Below the pieces are notes generated by a model that saw nothing but the letters and a program-made list of their open reading frames with translations, had not been told where the DNA came from and did not search any database. From assembly GCA_021229015.1 (NCBI GenBank), contig CM037783.1, forward strand, positions 56,626,169 to 56,690,168: a DNA stretch of 64,000 nucleotides. The letters run 5' to 3'. Positions 61,013 through 64,000 of the stretch are shown in pieces (position 1 is the first letter of the stretch; each line of letters starts with the position of its first letter). Source of the stretch: Solen grandis (lineage: Eukaryota > Mollusca > Bivalvia > Adapedonta > Solenidae). The position numbers and the translations under genes were made by a program.

Positions 61013-61699
61013 ACGGTCTGTACTAGGGAACTCACACCTAGAAAAAGACCAAAATAATTTTAAAATGAGGAAGATAATTTCTTTTTAGAATTATTTACAT
61101 CTTTAGTTATCTGCTTTACCAGTTAAACGGTGTGGAATGACAGAAATTCTAACCATTATTAATATTGAAAGTCTAGCTTACCCCACCCATAATTTAAATT
61201 AATGGACATATGCTGTAAGTAAGTGGAATACTACCGGACAAATCACTTTTCTTGATTCTCCTCTTTCAAATAAATGTCAATGATGGATATTTAAAGATTA
61301 AGCTGTTTAAGAAAACAGAAGAAAATAAACTACGTTTCGATGTTTTCATACACATCACTTTTTGATCACACTCACTAAGACGATGTATCATAAATAAAGC
61401 AAGCGCGTGAGCAATATTTATCTGAAAAATACCGGAACGCTTAAGTTTTAACCAAAAGGAGATAAATATGATGAAACTGGACCTTATTTGATGGCAGTTC
61501 ATCTTCAGAATAACTGAGCTCTTAATTCGAAGTTGTTGATAAGCTTGAAAATAAATTAACATTCCGTTATTTTCATGTTTGAGAAAATAATATTAAAGAA
61601 GGAAAGAAAGAAGAGAGAAGAAAAAGGAAAACATATATCTCGATCATACTCCAGTCAGGAACAAGGTAGTTAAGAGCTAGTCCCATCAATGAGTCGCTC

Positions 61700-61800
61700 T
61701 CGGCATGACATGCTACTTTTTGTACTGGTTGTCACGCCTTTGCGTCACGTCAGGGATAGCGCAAAACCGGTAGTAGAACGATCAGTGTCTCTTCATACTA
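61700..61800 (-). promoter_or_regulatory. Candidate SYS1 promoter region
   Basis: This is the least AT-rich stretch upstream of SYS1. On the minus strand it carries a CRE-like TGACGTGACGC. No TATA box is evident, and the placement is inferred only from position and composition. Confidence 0.2.
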
Positions 61801-62049
61801 TGTATACAGGGACACTGGAACGATAAAATGTTGAGGCTCAAGCAAAATCTGATTTTATAATTGTTTTGGCTAAATCTAGAATGTAGAAATTTTCAACTGC
61901 ATTCCATTTTTACGCCAAAAAACTTTACGATATTTCAGAGCAGCGGGTGAAAAGAGCGGGATTTAACCATGTTAATTCGCCATTTAATGAAACTAAAACA
62001 ACACATTAAAAAAAATGACAATTAAGAACATTGGAAATAATATGTGTCT

Positions 62050-62355
62050 GTTTGTTTGTTGAGATTAACGTCCCACCGACAGTATTTCAGTCATTTAGAG
62101 ACAATGTCCACTTGAGACAGCTGTATAGCGCTGCCACACTGCAGTATCAAGCCATAGACACGAGGCATGATACCACACCCAGTCACGTACATTATCCTGA
62201 AACTGAGCTAACCAGTCTTGGAACTACCCTTTTATGCTGAGCGCCAAGCAAGGGAGCTATACAAGTAACTTTTTCTTTACGACTTTGGTATGTCGCGATC
62301 GAAGATCGAACCCACGACCCCCGTTCTCGAGGAGGACGCTCTAACCACCAGCGAC
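62050..62355 (-). mobile_element. tRNA-derived SINE
   Basis: On the minus strand it reads from a tRNA-like head (GGTGGTTAGAGCGTCC, B box GGGTTCGATC) through GCTTGGCGCTCAGC to the tail TGAAATACTGTCGGTGGGAC. It is the best-preserved SINE here. Confidence 0.8.
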
Positions 62356-62431
62356 AGTAAAATAATAATATGTCTGTAGTGGCGCGAGCAATTTTCTGTT
62401 TGTCATAACTTCCTTTTGCATGTTAAGTTAA

Positions 62432-62665
62432 CCCTTTCCCTCATATAGACTCATTTTGACGCACTCAATAGGTACCACATAAAGCCTGATCTGCAGCAAG
62501 CCAAACTCAAACCTTACCAAATTTAATTACAAAATCCTGATTACCAGACCACTGAGGAGCAGCGAACAGCATAAAACCTGATCAGCCTGCGAGTTACTCG
62601 CAGGCTGATCTGGTTTTATGCTGTTCGCATAGGTCTTTTCATGGTGTCCTCTATGAGGGAAAGGG
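62432..62665 (+). mobile_element. piggyBac-like MITE, 234 bp, copy 6
   Basis: Full length with TTAA on both sides (62428-62431, 62666-62669). It lies just right of a SINE. Confidence 0.9.
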
Positions 62666-62857
62666 TTAAAAAAATCGTTATCACTGAAAGGGCAATGGAG
62701 AGTGATACATTTCAGTGATTTCAAATGCTTTCAACATGTGAATGTATTTAAACATTGAATTCAATATTCCTGAGAAATTCAGATTTAGCATCTTGTAAAG
62801 TCGGCAAACATGTTATTTAAAAAAAGTAGCACTGATAAAATCTAATCTTCCCTTTTC

Positions 62858-62858
<1 letters not shown>

Positions 62859-62893
<35 letters not shown>
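62859..62893 (+). repeat. (GT)n microsatellite
   Basis: About 17 GT units without interruption. Confidence 0.97.
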
Positions 62894-62896
<3 letters not shown>

Positions 62897-62999
62897 CTGA
62901 AGTTGAATGTAATACTCTTTCGATTCGTTCAAATGTTATTCACAAACATCTCATTATTCTTCTTTGAATATACCAACTCTGAGAAAAATCTACATTTCT

Positions 63000-64000
63000 T
63001 AAATATTGCAAGATATGACAGATTTTCTCAGTTAACTAAAATGCTACATAATCAGGCCACAATACTGTTCTTCAACTTGTTTAATAAAAGTCTCAAGTTT
63101 TTCGGATATTAAACAATTGCTTGTGCGATGAAGATCCCGGGAGCAATCACGTCGGTGGCAAAACATTCAGTTTATGTACAGACAGATTCAGGGATCAACA
63201 TGTGAGTATGTTAAACAGATGCCGATCAAGTAAACTGTGCAATGCTAAATACGAAATCAACTTAGCATAGACTGAGAGACTTCTACCGTATACATATTCA
63301 TATAAGTCGCAACCACTAAAACTAACTGAAATTCAACGAAGAGTGTAGGTCTACTGGTTAAATAAATGTAAATTTGGAAACCACCAGCGGATTCCGTATC
63401 AAAACTTTCCGTCTGCACCGTGTTATATATATGTAAAACGTATAAACTCGCCACACTATTAATGGAGTTATAAACGAAAGAAAACTATTTTTTATTTATT
63501 TATGTCTAAAGCAGAAAGAAAACACGCACGCTTAGGGAAATGCTGACGGCTCAGTAAATTGCATCTTGATATCCCGGGAAAGCTGTGGTACTGAGGAAAA
63601 GCCTAGATCTGTATTTTTTTATCCCCGCTTCACACAGAGTGGAGTGAGGCCTCCGTCTCGCCTCGTCAGGTCTCGTCAGGTCCTGTCTCGTCTCGTCAGG
63701 TCCCTTCTCGTTTAACAAAAAGTTCAATACAATTTTCATATTGTTTAGCCAAGTGGTATTCCTCACCATTAATATCTATAGTTTTTCCTTCGCACACGCA
63801 AGAAATTGCAGGTAATACCTGTTGACATTCAATGGTTTGGTATATGATTTCTGACAAATAAAACATCTGAATTCCAAAACAATACTAAAGCCGTTGGCTT
63901 CATAGCTGGTAAGTAAACCTATGGTATAAGTTTATTGCTTTTATTAGTTATAATATTGGTGATGGGTAACAAAGCTGTTTTTATATCTTGACGCTGTTGT
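63000..64000. other. Right edge of the window, no gene recognised
   Basis: A short (TCGTC AGG)-type degenerate simple repeat lies at 63655-63710. Nothing else is recognised. Confidence 0.5.

Noticed and set aside
62857..63112. Frame starting with Cys-Val repeats
   Set aside because: It is a read-through of the GT microsatellite into AT-rich sequence.

Overview
This is a window of animal nuclear DNA, most likely from a bivalve mollusc. The genes are split by introns with GT..AG junctions, the DNA is AT-rich, and the right half is full of tandem-core mobile elements that resemble the bivalve 'pearl' elements and Helentron-derived HINEs, along with tRNA-derived SINEs. A species cannot be named from the sequence alone. 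A run of exactly 100 N (32878-32977) is an assembly gap, so the two sides may not be truly adjacent.

Left of the gap (1-32877) I found no gene I can name. It is an AT-rich gene desert with two copies of a 234-bp piggyBac-like MITE, one TA-flanked MITE, a perfect 5 x 50-bp minisatellite, SINE traces and simple repeats. Several less AT-rich islands are rich in homeodomain-type, POU-octamer or YY1-like motifs and could be conserved regulatory elements. Three weak exon candidates are reported (17522-17665, 23281-23370, 32720-32877). None of the tandem-core elements that crowd the right side was seen here.

Right of the gap are two convergent genes. The last seven coding exons of VPS35, the retromer scaffold subunit, lie on + (33493-40394). 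About 408 codons, the C-terminal half, are present and the N-terminal half is missing. The complete three-exon SYS1 gene lies on - (60703-57864, 158 aa) and encodes a four-pass Golgi protein that recruits ARFRP1. Both act in endosome/Golgi trafficking, but nothing indicates co-regulation. A spliced 26-codon upstream ORF precedes SYS1 in its likely leader.

The introns of these genes and the roughly 17 kb between their 3' ends are largely mobile DNA. Nine full-length tandem-core elements fall into three families that share one end architecture: ACAAGA, then a hairpin, then inverted repeats, then AAAAA. Three of them are nested one inside another. Four further 234-bp MITEs are present, two of them ending 27-35 bp before VPS35 splice acceptors. 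There is also a second TTAA-flanked MITE family, SINEs and a decayed non-LTR retrotransposon tail. One core module carries a perfect RFX X-box palindrome, found 13 times in the window.
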